A stretch of DNA of 64,000 bases from Actinoplanes auranticolor (GCF_018332655.1 NZ_BOQL01000052.1:85783-149782), one strand, 5' to 3'. Positions 16,665 through 25,386 are shown, numbered from the stretch's first letter. Translations and numbers: made by a program. The notes: generated by a model from the sequence alone, not told the origin.

Positions 16665-17411
16665 GTGGCCGTCGACAATCACCCCCGCAGCCTGACCTTC
16701 TCCACCAGCTACAACTTCCGCGACGTCGGCGGGTACGCCGGCCTCGGCGGACGCACGGTGAGCTGGCGCCGGTTGTTCCGCGCCGACTCGCTGCACCGCC
16801 TCAAGGGCGCCGACCTGACGGCCTTCCAGGAGCTGGGCGTGCGTACGGTCATCGATCTGCGCCGGCCTTTCGAGGTCGAGCAGCACGGACGGGTGCCGCA
16901 CTCCGACGGGCTGGACTACCGCAACCTGGTGCTGGAGCACGTCGACTGGGATTCGGTCGAGCTCTCCCCGGATCTCCCGCACGAGCGCTGGCTCGCCGAC
17001 CGCTATCTGAACTTCGCCGAGGACGGGCGGGCCGGGCTGGCCGCGGCGCTGGGTGTGATCGCGGATCCGGCGACGAGCCCGGTCGTCGTGCACTGCATGG
17101 CCGGCAAGGACCGCACCGGCGTGGTGTGCGCGCTGACGCTGTCGCTGCTCGGGGTGTCCGATGCGGACATCGCCCGGGACTACGCGCTGACCGAGGTGGC
17201 GATGGCGTCGCTGACGGCGTACCTGTTGCAGACCAAACCGGAGCTGGTGCACGACAAGTACCACATGTTCGACTGCCCGCAGGACGCGATGCTGCTGTTC
17301 CTGCAGGACCTGCGCGAGCGGCACGGCTCGGTGGAGAAGTACGTCCGCGAGATCGGCCTCAACGACGAGCAGCTGGGGAGCATGCGCCGGCACCTGCTGA
17401 CGCCCGCCTGA
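16665..17411 (+). CDS. Tyrosine-specific protein phosphatase (IphP/MptpB-like)
   Basis: A 248-residue cytoplasmic phosphatase. The P-loop HCMAGKDRTG starts at residue 143, with Cys144 as nucleophile and the arginine binding phosphate; the Lys-Asp in the loop is typical of the atypical dual-specificity and phosphoinositide-active bacterial group. The N-terminal FSTSYNFRDVGGYAGLGGR and the SLHRL and IDLRRPFEVEQHG segments are family hallmarks. GTG at 16665. The gene diverges from cimA, with the cimA leader in the 246-base gap. Confidence 0.93.
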   Translation: MAVDNHPRSLTFSTSYNFRDVGGYAGLGGRTVSWRRLFRADSLHRLKGADLTAFQELGVRTVIDLRRPFEVEQHGRVPHSDGLDYRNLVLEHVDWDSVELSPDLPHERWLADRYLNFAEDGRAGLAAALGVIADPATSPVVVHCMAGKDRTGVVCALTLSLLGVSDADIARDYALTEVAMASLTAYLLQTKPELVHDKYHMFDCPQDAMLLFLQDLRERHGSVEKYVREIGLNDEQLGSMRRHLLTPA

Positions 17412-17448
17412 CAGACAAGGCGGCCCGCCGGGTGTCTACTTGCCGTCC

Positions 17449-18600
17449 ATGCGAGTCCTCGTCAGCACCTGGCCGGCCCATGGGCATCTGCTCCCCCTGC
17501 TCCCGCTGATCCGGGCGGCCCAGCAGGCGGGCCACGACGTCGTCGTCGCCTCGGGCGCCGAGGGTGTCGCCGAGGCGCGCCGGCGCGGCCTGGAGACCTG
17601 GGACGTCGGCCCGAGCCGGGCGGAATCCGACGCGGCCTTCCGCTCCCGGATGCCGGACCTGGGCTCGGTCCCGCCGGACCGCCGGATGGCCACGGTGATC
17701 GCGGGCATGTTCGGCGCGGCGGCGTTCGAGCGGGCCGCCGGCCTCGTGCCCCGCGCCGAGCAGTGGAAGCCCGACCTGGTGGTGCATCCGGTCACCGACC
17801 TGGCCGGCGCGGTGGTCGCGGCCCGCACCGGCGCCCGGCACGCGGTGCACGGCCTGGGCCCGCTCCCGGCCGAGGCGTGGGACTGGTTCGGCGCCCGGCT
17901 CGGCGACCTGGCCGGCCGGTGGGAGGTGCCGGACCTCCCGGCCACCATCCTGGACGTTCCGTACCTGGACAACTGCCCACCGGCGCTACAGGCGGACGCG
18001 GTCCGCGCCTTCCGCGACCGCCGCCCGCTGCGCCCGTCGTCGGGCGAGGTCCTGCCCGGCGAGCATCTGCCCTGGGACGTGGACAAGCTGCCCTACGAAC
18101 GCAGCCTGCACCTGACCCTGGGCACGTTGTTCTTCGGCGCGACCGACGTCTTCCGGACCGCCCTGGCGGGCCTGCGCGACCTGCCGCTCAACGTGCTCGT
18201 GACGGCGGGCCCGGGCAGCGACCCGGACCGCTTCGGCCCGCAACCGCAGAACGTCCGCATCGCCGACTTCGCACCGCACGCCCTGTTGCTGCCGCACTGC
18301 GCGGGCCTGGTGACTCAGGGCGGCGCCGGCACGATCGTCGCCGCCCTCTGCCACGGCCTGCCCCACCTGATCCTGCCGCAGGGCGCGGACCAGTTCGCCA
18401 ACAGCGCGGCAGCCGCCGAGGCCGGGGTGGCTCTGGTCGTGCCGCCGGCGGACCTCAACCCGGAGACGATTGCGCACACCGCCACCAAGCTGCTGGAAGA
18501 CACGGCCCTCACCCGCCGGGCCCGCACCGTCCAGGCCGAGATCAACACCATGCCGGCCGCCGAAGAAGTTCTGCACACGCTCCTGGACACCCCGCGCTGA
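17449..18600 (+). CDS. GT1-type glycosyltransferase (UGT/macrolide-glycosyltransferase-like)
   Basis: A 383-residue GT-B glycosyltransferase. The N-terminal Rossmann half begins MRVLVSTWPAHGHLLPLLPL. The C-terminal nucleotide-sugar half has the family pattern HCAGLVTQGGAGTIVAALCHGLPHLILPQGADQ in two pieces around residues 284-320, corresponding to the HGGxGT and Dx(Q) sugar-contact region. Such enzymes move a sugar from an NDP-sugar to a small hydrophobic acceptor, often an antibiotic or lipid; acceptor unknown. The ATG at 17449 is preferred over an in-frame TTG three codons earlier. It ends nine bases from the convergent Mrp-like gene. Confidence 0.93.
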   Translation: MRVLVSTWPAHGHLLPLLPLIRAAQQAGHDVVVASGAEGVAEARRRGLETWDVGPSRAESDAAFRSRMPDLGSVPPDRRMATVIAGMFGAAAFERAAGLVPRAEQWKPDLVVHPVTDLAGAVVAARTGARHAVHGLGPLPAEAWDWFGARLGDLAGRWEVPDLPATILDVPYLDNCPPALQADAVRAFRDRRPLRPSSGEVLPGEHLPWDVDKLPYERSLHLTLGTLFFGATDVFRTALAGLRDLPLNVLVTAGPGSDPDRFGPQPQNVRIADFAPHALLLPHCAGLVTQGGAGTIVAALCHGLPHLILPQGADQFANSAAAAEAGVALVVPPADLNPETIAHTATKLLEDTALTRRARTVQAEINTMPAAEEVLHTLLDTPR

Positions 18601-18609
18601 GCAAGGGGA

Positions 18610-19368
18610 TCACGCCGCGATGTGCGCCGCCACCGCCTGCAGGACGGGGGCGAGGTCGGCCGCGTCGATCACGGCGTCGGGCCGGAACGGAAGCCGCGCC
18701 AGCCGTTCGACGCCGTCGGCCCAGATGGTGCGCTCGTCGGGTGCCGGCGCGTGCAGCTCGGTCTCCTCGCCGCAGCAGGGGCACCGGAAGTACGCCATGT
18801 TCTCCACTCCACCCAGCACCGGCGTCCGTACCTCGCGCAGCGTGCTGAGGGCCCGGCCCGTGTCCAGATGCGAGACCTCGGCCGGCGTGACGACCAGGAT
18901 CGTGGCCACCCGGCCGGCCCCGGAGAGCACGCCCTGCTGGGTGAAGCTGATGCCCGGCGGCAGATCCACGACGAGGACCTCGATGTCACCCCAGTCGGTT
19001 TCCCTGAGGAGCCGGCCGAGCATGAGGTCGCTCAGGTCCGATCCGAGCGCGAGCCCCTGGCCGCCGGCCATGAGGAACCCCGCGGACGCGACCTTGAGGC
19101 CGTCCACCTCCATGGCCTCCAGCCCGGAGCCGCCCCGGTCACCGCGGGCCCACCGCGCGAGGGTGACCGATCGGGCCGGCACGTCACGGCGCAGACCGAG
19201 CATCCGCGGCACATCGGGACCGGCGATGTCGGCATCGACCAGCCCGGCCCGGTAGCCGGACCGGGCCAGCTCACGTCCGATCGCGACGGCGATGCTCGAC
19301 TTGCCCACGCCGCCTTTGCCACTGGCGACGGCGATGATCGGCAGTTGCTCCTGACCCGGTACGCCCAT
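18610..19368 (-). CDS. Mrp/NBP35-like P-loop ATPase
   Basis: A 252-residue ATPase of the Mrp/ApbC group, implicated in carrying iron-sulfur clusters. The deviant Walker A is SGKGGVGKSS near residue 16, the switch region VDADIAGPDVPRMLG follows, and DLPPG carries the Walker B aspartate. The late CxxC-type motif YFRCPCCGEET near residue 195 matches the Mrp cluster-binding cysteines. It lacks the N-terminal DUF59 domain found in many actinobacterial Mrp proteins and is shorter than the 350-400 residues usual for those. ATG at 19368. Confidence 0.9.
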   Translation of the reverse strand: MGVPGQEQLPIIAVASGKGGVGKSSIAVAIGRELARSGYRAGLVDADIAGPDVPRMLGLRRDVPARSVTLARWARGDRGGSGLEAMEVDGLKVASAGFLMAGGQGLALGSDLSDLMLGRLLRETDWGDIEVLVVDLPPGISFTQQGVLSGAGRVATILVVTPAEVSHLDTGRALSTLREVRTPVLGGVENMAYFRCPCCGEETELHAPAPDERTIWADGVERLARLPFRPDAVIDAADLAPVLQAVAAHIAA

Positions 19369-19420
19369 GCCGCAACGTTACTGGCGCCGGCCGACATGAG
19401 CCGCCCGGCGCCGGCCCGGG

Positions 19421-20518
19421 TCAGAGAACGCGGTGCACCCAGCCGAAGGGGTCCTCGGCCCGGCCCCGCTGGATGTCCACGAGCTGCTGACGGAGCCCCA
19501 TGGTCACCTCACCGGACCCGCCGTCGGCCACGGTGAACTCGCCCTCCGGCGACCGCACCGTGCCGATCGGGGTGATCACCGCGGCGGTGCCACAGGCGAA
19601 TGCCTCGCGGATCCGGCCCGAGGCCGCCCCGGAGCGCCATTCCTCGAAGCTGACCGGCCGCTCGTCGACCCGGCGGCCGGCGCGCTCGGCGAGCTTGATG
19701 ACCGAGTCGCGGGTGATGCCGGGCAGGATCGTGCCGGTCAGCGGCGGCGTCGCCAGCGAGCCGTCGTCCAGCACGAAGAAGACGTTCATCCCGCCGAGCT
19801 CGTCGACGTACTTGCGCTCGACGGCGTCCAGGTAGACCACCTGGTCACAGCCGTGCTCGATGGCCTCGGCCTGGGCGGAGAGACCGGCCGCGTAGTTGCC
19901 GCCGCACTTCGCCGCGCCCGTGCCGCCCGGCGCCGCCCGGGTGTAGTCCGGGGTGACCCAGACGGTCACCGGCTTGACCCCGCCGCTGAAGTACGGGCCG
20001 ACCGGCGAGGCGATCACCAGGTAGAGGTATTCCATCGCCGGGCGCACACCGAGGAAGACCTCGCTGGCATAGGCGAACGGCCGCAGGTAGAGGCTGCCCT
20101 CGTCGTTCTCCGGGATCCAGCCGCGGTCGATCTTGATGAGCTGGCGGAGGGACTCGAGGAACGTCGCCTGCGGCAGCACCGGCATGGCCATCCGCTGGGC
20201 CGACTGCCCGAAGCGGGCGGCGTTGGCGTCCGGGCGGAACATCGCGACACCGCCCTCCGGCGTCGTGTAGGCCTTCAGTCCCTCGAAGATTTCCTGCGCG
20301 TAGTGCAGCACGGCCGAGGCGGGGTCCATCGGGATGGGAGCGCGGGCTTCCACCCGGGGCTCGTACCAGCCTTTGCCCTCCGCATAACGGACGGTGACCA
20401 TGTGGTCGGTGAAGATCCGGCCGAAGCCCGGGTTGGCCAGCAGCGTGGTCCTGTCCGCGTCGCTTACGGGCGCCGGGTTCGGACGGATCTCGAAGTCGAG
20501 GTTGTCACCACCACTCAT
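19421..20518 (-). CDS. ilvE: Branched-chain amino acid aminotransferase
   Basis: A 365-residue PLP-dependent fold-type IV aminotransferase catalysing the last reversible step of Val, Leu and Ile synthesis with glutamate as donor. The catalytic lysine is Lys204 in AAKCGGNYAAGLSAQ. Supporting segments are HYAQEIFEGLKAY, FRPDANAARF, YLRPFAYASE and EAFACGTAAVITPIG. Length and pattern match the long actinobacterial group (BCAT type 1). The start at 20518 excludes an unlike N-terminal extension. The 198-base gap upstream contains a perfect TGAAGGC-A-GCCTTCA palindrome. It may be cotranscribed with leuB, but the gap argues for its own promoter. Confidence 0.95.
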   Translation of the reverse strand: MSGGDNLDFEIRPNPAPVSDADRTTLLANPGFGRIFTDHMVTVRYAEGKGWYEPRVEARAPIPMDPASAVLHYAQEIFEGLKAYTTPEGGVAMFRPDANAARFGQSAQRMAMPVLPQATFLESLRQLIKIDRGWIPENDEGSLYLRPFAYASEVFLGVRPAMEYLYLVIASPVGPYFSGGVKPVTVWVTPDYTRAAPGGTGAAKCGGNYAAGLSAQAEAIEHGCDQVVYLDAVERKYVDELGGMNVFFVLDDGSLATPPLTGTILPGITRDSVIKLAERAGRRVDERPVSFEEWRSGAASGRIREAFACGTAAVITPIGTVRSPEGEFTVADGGSGEVTMGLRQQLVDIQRGRAEDPFGWVHRVL

Positions 20519-20656
20519 GGCAGTTGACCTGCTTTCTGTCACGAAGAATGAAGAGGTAGCACCCGTAGTGCTCCATGAACTTACCCCGAACGGTCGTTCA
20601 AAGCCGACAGCCGGGCAAGCCCTTCCGACCACCCCGCCTCCGCCCTTTGGCCGGAC

Positions 20657-20671
20657 TGAAGGCAGCCTTCA
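20657..20671. promoter_or_regulatory. Perfect palindrome upstream of ilvE
   Basis: TGAAGGCAGCCTTCA is a seven-base perfect inverted repeat about a single central base, about 140 bases before the ilvE start and 46 bases past the leuB stop. Its size suits an operator for a dimeric regulator. It could also be part of a leuB terminator. No factor can be named. Confidence 0.35.
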
Positions 20672-20675
20672 TCGA

Positions 20676-20693
20676 CCGCCGGCGGACCGGCGG
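20676..20693 (-). terminator. Small stem-loop after leuB
   Basis: A seven-base-pair GC stem (CCGCCGG with CCGGCGG) and four-base loop lie 24 bases downstream of the leuB stop on the minus strand, without a T-tract. A weak terminator candidate. Confidence 0.35.
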
Positions 20694-20716
20694 GATGACG
20701 CGGGTGTGCAGGTGAG

Positions 20717-21754
20717 TCAGGCGGCCGCGGTGGCGGCGACCCGGTCTCCGACCTCGGCGGTACGCAGCGGCGCGCCCGGCGTGCGGGACGCGACCTCGGC
20801 CGCGACCGCCTCGGATACTCGGCGGGCCTCGTCCGGGTGCCCGAGATGCTCGAGCAGCAGCGACGCGGAGAGGATGGCGGCCGCCGGGTCGGCGATACCC
20901 TGGCCGGCGATGTCCGGCGCGGAGCCGTGCACCGGCTCGAAGGTCGAGGGGTACTTGCGCTCCGGGTTGACGGAGCCGCTGGCGGCCATGCCGATGCCGC
21001 CGGTCACGGCAGCGGCGATGTCGGTGAGGATGTCACCGAAGAGGTTGTCGGTCACCACCACGTCGTAGCGCTGCGGGTTGCTCACCATGAACATGCTCGC
21101 GGCATCGATGTGCTGGTATTCCGTGGTGACGTCGGGGAACTCGGCGGCCACCGCGGCGAAGGTGCGCGCCCAGAGCCCGCCCGCGTGGGTGAGCACGTTC
21201 GTCTTGTGCACGAGGGTCAGGTGGCGCCGCTCGCGGCGCTGCGCCCGGGCGAACGCGTCCCGCACGACCCGCTCGACGCCGTGCCGGGTGTTCAGGCTCT
21301 CCTCGGTGGCGATCTCGGCGGGGGTGTCCTTGTGCAGGACGCCGCCGGCGCCGACATAGAGGCCCTCGGTGCCCTCGCGGACCACGACCATGTCGATCTC
21401 GCCGGGCTTGAGGCCGGCGAGCGGGCTGACCGTGCCGGGCCAGAGCCGGGACGGGCGCAGGTTGACGTACTGGTCGAAGTCGAAGCGGAGCTTGAGCAGC
21501 AGTCCACGCTCGAGGACGCCGGGCGGGACGCTGGGGTCACCGATGGCGCCGAGCAGGATGGCGTCGTGCGCGGCCAGCTCGTCCTGAATGGCCTGCGGCA
21601 GGACCTCTTTGGTGCGGTTGTAGAAGCGCGCGCCCAGGTCGTAGTCGTCGAACTCGGCGTCGGGGAGAACGGCCTCGATCACCTTGCGCGCCTGCGCGGT
21701 CACCTCGGTCCCGATGCCGTCGCCGGCCACCACCGCGATCCGCGCCACCGTCAC
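20717..21754 (-). CDS. leuB: 3-isopropylmalate dehydrogenase
   Basis: A 345-residue NAD-dependent beta-decarboxylating dehydrogenase that oxidises 3-isopropylmalate in leucine synthesis and can act on the 3-methylmalate of the citramalate route. Features: AVVAGDGIGTEV at the start, the substrate-binding arginines around YVNLRPSRLWPG and VVREGTEGLY, catalytic Lys in LVHKTNVL, metal aspartates near VVTDNLFGDILTD, and the NAD-binding PSTFEPVHGSAPDIAG. Two GTG starts occur. AGGGA ends directly against GTG 21760 but six bases before GTG 21754, so the latter is chosen. A hairpin and a short Leu-containing frame upstream suggest possible attenuation. Confidence 0.95.
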   Translation of the reverse strand: MTVARIAVVAGDGIGTEVTAQARKVIEAVLPDAEFDDYDLGARFYNRTKEVLPQAIQDELAAHDAILLGAIGDPSVPPGVLERGLLLKLRFDFDQYVNLRPSRLWPGTVSPLAGLKPGEIDMVVVREGTEGLYVGAGGVLHKDTPAEIATEESLNTRHGVERVVRDAFARAQRRERRHLTLVHKTNVLTHAGGLWARTFAAVAAEFPDVTTEYQHIDAASMFMVSNPQRYDVVVTDNLFGDILTDIAAAVTGGIGMAASGSVNPERKYPSTFEPVHGSAPDIAGQGIADPAAAILSASLLLEHLGHPDEARRVSEAVAAEVASRTPGAPLRTAEVGDRVAATAAA

Positions 21755-21866
21755 GTCCACTCCCTCAGTCGGTCCGACCGCTCGACCTTAGTCCGCTGTC
21801 CCGATGTCTGACACGGCGGTCCCAGAGTATGGGTGAAGATTCGTTCAGGACCCCGGACGCGAACAA

Positions 21867-21897
21867 CCCCCGTCGATCGCGGCAACGATCGCGGGGG
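21867..21897 (-). terminator. Hairpin upstream of leuB (possible attenuator)
   Basis: Two six-base stems (CCCCCG/CGGGGG and CGATCG/CGATCG) separated by one bulged base form a 12-pair hairpin. On the minus strand it is followed by TTGTT, a weak T-rich tract, and it lies about 110 bases before the leuB start. No minus-strand gene ends just upstream, so it is not an ordinary terminator of a previous gene. Confidence 0.45.
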
Positions 21898-21900
21898 CTG

Positions 21901-21969
21901 TCACGACAGGTACGCGTGGCTCGCGCCCGCCGGGGGTGCATCCTCCACGCGGAGCGACCACAGAAGCAT
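21901..21969 (-). CDS. Possible leuB leader peptide (22 residues)
   Basis: A short frame on the minus strand starts M-L-L-W-S-L and ends A-Y-L-S-TGA, three bases before the hairpin at 21867-21897. Four of 22 residues are leucine, three of them near the start. The position fits a leader peptide, but the leucine codons do not form a tight run near the hairpin and the ribosome at the stop would cover the stem, so chance is quite possible. Together with the hairpin it accounts for most of the 351-base gap before leuB; the rest shows nothing recognisable. Confidence 0.3.
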   Translation of the reverse strand: MLLWSLRVEDAPPAGASHAYLS

Positions 21970-22105
21970 CACCCGAAGACACGGCCATGGAGCCCGCGCG
22001 GCAGGACCAACGCTAGCGATGCGGACTAATGTCGCGCAAGACGCATCCCCCGCGTGTCGGGGCGACAACCGACTTCCCCGCCCGGCGGTATGGCACCATG
22101 CGCCG

Positions 22106-22468
22106 GTGAGTTTCGACCTCGTGGTGTGGGCCATGGACAACACGGCCATGCCGGATGACGTGCGTGCCGCGAACGCCCGGTGTGCCCGCGGCGAGCACCC
22201 ACAGCGCCCCGCCGATCCGCGCGTCGTCGCCTTCTACGACGCCCTGACCAGCAACTACCCCGACCGCGGGCCGCGCGCCACGCTGCCCGGCACGCCCTGG
22301 GCCAGCGCCCCGCTGCACGCCGCGGCGGACCACATCCAGATGCGGCTGGACGAGCAGTGCCCCGACGCGGTCCTCGAGACGATCGAGAAACTCGCCGGTG
22401 AGCTCAACCTGGACCTGCTCGACCTGCAGGACGGCACGGTGTATCCACCACCGGTCAAGAGTCGTTAG
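22106..22468 (+). CDS. Small conserved hypothetical protein
   Basis: A 120-residue soluble protein starting VSFDLVVWAMDNTAMPDDV at GTG 22106. It contains FYDALTSNYPDRGPRA, the tryptophan-proline segment TPWASAPLHAAADHIQMRL and a C-terminal LLDLQDGTVYPPP. This layout recalls a family of small actinobacterial proteins of unknown function. No signal peptide, membrane segment or catalytic motif is seen. It stands alone, converging on serA 15 bases away. No clear ribosome site precedes the start. Confidence 0.75.
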   Translation: MSFDLVVWAMDNTAMPDDVRAANARCARGEHPQRPADPRVVAFYDALTSNYPDRGPRATLPGTPWASAPLHAAADHIQMRLDEQCPDAVLETIEKLAGELNLDLLDLQDGTVYPPPVKSR

Positions 22469-22483
22469 TCCTCGTCGGCCGGT

Positions 22484-24085
22484 TCAGTCCTCGTCGCGCA
22501 GGTCGACGATGCTGCCCTTGGCCGAGCCGATCGATGCGGCCACCGCGGAGAGCAGCTCCGCGTCCACCGAGGAGTCGACGGTCAGCGCCATCAGCGCCTC
22601 GCCACCCAGCTGACGCCGGGCCACCTGCATCGCTGCGATGTTGACGCCCGCCTCACCGAGGATGGAGCCGATCGCGCCGACCACGCCCGGCCGGTCGGAG
22701 TAGCGGAAGAACAGCAGCACGCCACCCGCGCCGAGCTCCAGATCGAACTCGTCGACCTGGGTGAGCTTGCGGGCCTCGCGGGTGCCCGTACCGGTGACTG
22801 TGCCGGCCACGCTGACCGTGCGCCCGTCCGGCAGCGCGCCGCGTACCGTCACGAGATTCTGGTGGTCGGAGACCTCGCGGTCGACGACCAGCTCGACCTC
22901 GACGCCGCGGTCGGCCGCGAGCTGCGGGGCGTTGACGTAGGTGACCTGCTCCTCCACCACCGAGGCGAAGAGGCCCTTGGTGGCGGCCAGCTTGAGCACC
23001 GCGACGTCGTGCGACACGATCTCGCCGCGGACCTCCACGGTCACGCTGGCCGCGATGCCGCCGGCGACCGCGGTGAAGACCTTGCCGAGCCGCTCGGCCA
23101 GCCCGAGCAGCGGGCGCACGTCCTCGTCGACCACGCCACCGGCCTGCACGTTCACCGCGTCCGGCACGAACTCGCCCTGCAGGGCCAGCTTGACGCTGCG
23201 GGCCACCGACAGCCCGGCCTTGTCCTGCGCCTCGGCGGTGGACGCGCCCAGGTGCGGGGTGACCACCACGTTGTCGAAGGCGAACAGCGGTGACTCGGTG
23301 GTCGGCTCGGTGACGAAGACGTCGAGGCCGGCGCCGCCGACGCGGCCCTCGGCGAGCGCGTCGGCCAGCGCCCGCTCGTCGACCAGGCCACCGCGGGCGG
23401 CATTGATGATGCGCACCCCCGGCTTGACCGTGGCCAGCTCCTTCTCCCCGATCAGCCCCAGCGTCTCGGGGGTACGCGGCAGGTGGATCGAGATGAAGTC
23501 GCTCTCGCGCAGCAACTCGTCCAGCCCGACCAGGCGCACACCCAGCTGCGCGGCCCGGGCCGGCTGGATGTACGGGTCGTACGCGATCAGCCGGGTCCCG
23601 AACGCGGCCATCCGCTGGGCGAACAGCACCCCGATGCGCCCCAGCCCGACCACCCCGACGGTCTTGCCCTGCACCTCGACCCCGGTGTACTTCGCCCGCT
23701 TCCACTCGCCCCGCTTGAGCGCGGCGCTGGCGGCGGAGGTGTGCCGGGCCACGGACAGCAACAGGGCGATCGCCTGCTCGGCGGCCGAAACGATGTTGGA
23801 GGTCGGCGCGTTGACCACCATGACACCCCGCGCGGTGGCGGCGGGCACGTCCACGTTGTCGAGGCCCACGCCGGCCCGGGCGACGACCTTGAGCCGCGGC
23901 GCGGCGGCGACCGCCTCCGCGTCGATCCTGGTGGCGCTGCGCACGATGACCGCGTCGGCCTCGGCCAGCGCGGCGAGCAGCGCCGGGCGATCGGTGCCGT
24001 CCACGTGGCGGACGTCGAAGTCGTAGGCCAGCACGTCGATGGCGGCGGGGGCCAGTTCCTCGGCGATCAGTACCACGGGAGTCAT
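22484..24085 (-). CDS. serA: D-3-phosphoglycerate dehydrogenase (long form)
   Basis: A 533-residue NAD-dependent enzyme that opens serine biosynthesis by oxidising 3-phosphoglycerate. The substrate domain (1-100 and 290-315) surrounds the NAD domain with GLGRIG near 150, catalytic Arg in NAARGGLVDE, and catalytic His in TPHLGASTAEAQ. Then come an intervening ASB-type domain (about 320-450) and a C-terminal ACT domain (FFRYSDRPGVVGAIGSILGEAGVNIAAMQV in two parts). This four-domain build matches the mycobacterial long form, in which serine binds the ACT domain and ASB domain. ATG at 24085 is preceded by GGTGGAG. Confidence 0.97.
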   Translation of the reverse strand: MTPVVLIAEELAPAAIDVLAYDFDVRHVDGTDRPALLAALAEADAVIVRSATRIDAEAVAAAPRLKVVARAGVGLDNVDVPAATARGVMVVNAPTSNIVSAAEQAIALLLSVARHTSAASAALKRGEWKRAKYTGVEVQGKTVGVVGLGRIGVLFAQRMAAFGTRLIAYDPYIQPARAAQLGVRLVGLDELLRESDFISIHLPRTPETLGLIGEKELATVKPGVRIINAARGGLVDERALADALAEGRVGGAGLDVFVTEPTTESPLFAFDNVVVTPHLGASTAEAQDKAGLSVARSVKLALQGEFVPDAVNVQAGGVVDEDVRPLLGLAERLGKVFTAVAGGIAASVTVEVRGEIVSHDVAVLKLAATKGLFASVVEEQVTYVNAPQLAADRGVEVELVVDREVSDHQNLVTVRGALPDGRTVSVAGTVTGTGTREARKLTQVDEFDLELGAGGVLLFFRYSDRPGVVGAIGSILGEAGVNIAAMQVARRQLGGEALMALTVDSSVDAELLSAVAASIGSAKGSIVDLRDED

Positions 24086-24247
24086 ACGTCTCCACCTGTT
24101 TGTCTAGCAGGCGGCCGGCCGCCGACCTTTCCGCGATCGTAGGGTGTGCCAGGTCCATTACGGCATGTCATCTCAGGGTGACCGGCCTCACATGTACGAA
24201 ATACCCGGGACCACTTCCTGTCGCACGGTCCCGCTAGCCTCCTCGGC

Positions 24248-25264
24248 ATGTCTCAAGCACCGGCCGACACCGCGGAAATCGACGAGGATCACGGCTCCGC
24301 GATCCCCGAGCCGCCCCGGCGGATCCCCTTCGGCGTGGCCGTCACCGCCACCCTGCTCGGCCTGCAGTCGGTGCTGCTGCTGGTCACGGGCGTGGTGGCG
24401 GTGACCGCCGGCTCCTACCGGGCGAGTGTCGGCGAGGCCACGGCGCAGGGACTGGCGGCCGCGCTCGTCGCCGTCTGCGCCGCCCTGGTGGCCGCGGTCG
24501 CATGGTCCTTCGTCCGCGACGGCGTCACCGTGGGCTCGATGATCGTCGGCGGTCTGACCCTGGTGACCGGGCTGATCCTGCTGGTCGGCGGCGTGTCCGG
24601 GAGCGACCCCGAAACGGAGCTGCTGCGCCTGGGCGTGCTGGCGCTGGTGATCGGCCTCGGGGTGCTGCTGGTGCCGCTGCTCGGCCACGCCCCGGCCTAC
24701 CTGGCCGCCCGCCGGGTATGGTCGCGCGCCGAGCGGGACTGGTTGCACGAGCTGACCACTCCGGAGGTCGCGCCGCAGCAGTGGCCGGGACACTACCCGC
24801 CGCCTCAGCAGCAGTGGGGCGGTCCGCCGCAGCCGCAGTACGTTCCGCCGCCCGGCCATCCGGGGCAGGCCGGCTTCACCGCCCAGCCGGGTTACCCGGC
24901 GCAGTACCAGTATCCGCCGCAGCAGGCGCAGGGCTGGGCCCCGCAGCAACCGCAGCAACCGCAGCAACCGCAGCAACCGCAGCAACCGCAGCAACCGCAG
25001 CAGTATCAGGCCTGGCCGGAGGCGGCCGTGCCGCCGTGGTCGGGACAGCAGCCGCCGTCCGAGCCCTTCTCGGCCCCGCCCGCCGCGGTCACCGCGCCGC
25101 CGGTTCCCGAAAGCGTGCCCGTGCAGGAGGAAAGCGGTCCCGGGCAAGCCGGGCAGACAGCCTCAACGGTCGGCAGCGGGCCTCAGTCCATGCCGCTGGC
25201 GGCAGCTCAGCAGGCACCGACCGAACAGATCAAGCCGGTCGACCCGCCGCCACAGCAGCAGTAG
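24248..25264 (+). CDS. Membrane protein with Pro/Gln-rich cytoplasmic tail
   Basis: 338 residues. Four hydrophobic segments (about 27-50, 60-82, 88-110 and 122-142) are followed by RVWSRAERDWLHEL and then a low-complexity tail of about 170 residues rich in Pro, Gln, Gly and Tyr. The tail includes seven copies of the three-residue unit Pro-Gln-Gln encoded by a nine-base tandem repeat (24941-25003). Similar Pro/Gln/Tyr-rich tails are common on actinobacterial membrane proteins of unknown role. ATG at 24248 follows soon after the divergent serA promoter region. No enzymatic motif is seen. Confidence 0.85.
   Translation: MSQAPADTAEIDEDHGSAIPEPPRRIPFGVAVTATLLGLQSVLLLVTGVVAVTAGSYRASVGEATAQGLAAALVAVCAALVAAVAWSFVRDGVTVGSMIVGGLTLVTGLILLVGGVSGSDPETELLRLGVLALVIGLGVLLVPLLGHAPAYLAARRVWSRAERDWLHELTTPEVAPQQWPGHYPPPQQQWGGPPQPQYVPPPGHPGQAGFTAQPGYPAQYQYPPQQAQGWAPQQPQQPQQPQQPQQPQQPQQYQAWPEAAVPPWSGQQPPSEPFSAPPAAVTAPPVPESVPVQEESGPGQAGQTASTVGSGPQSMPLAAAQQAPTEQIKPVDPPPQQQ
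24941..25003 (+). repeat. Nine-base tandem repeat, seven copies
   Basis: Six perfect copies of CCGCAGCAA and a seventh with one change (CCGCAGCAG) run head to tail inside the coding sequence, giving Pro-Gln-Gln repeats. Since nine is a multiple of three, copy-number changes would keep the frame. Confidence 0.95.
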
Positions 25265-25386
25265 CGGTCCGGCCGGCGGGCTCGCCGCGCGGGCCGGCGA
25301 CCGACCCCGGCGGGTGAGCGGTCCCGGCAGGCGAACTCAGCGGGATCGCCGCCGGCATCCACCTGATCCGCCGGCCGGGCCGCGGC
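25265..25386. other. Short convergent gap
   Basis: This 122-base stretch between two convergent genes is very GC-rich, with several overlapping GC inverted repeats but no single clear terminator. Confidence 0.3.

Noticed and set aside
24941..25003. Possible CRISPR-like array
   Set aside because: Units are nine bases with no spacers and lie in frame within a coding sequence; a simple tandem repeat.
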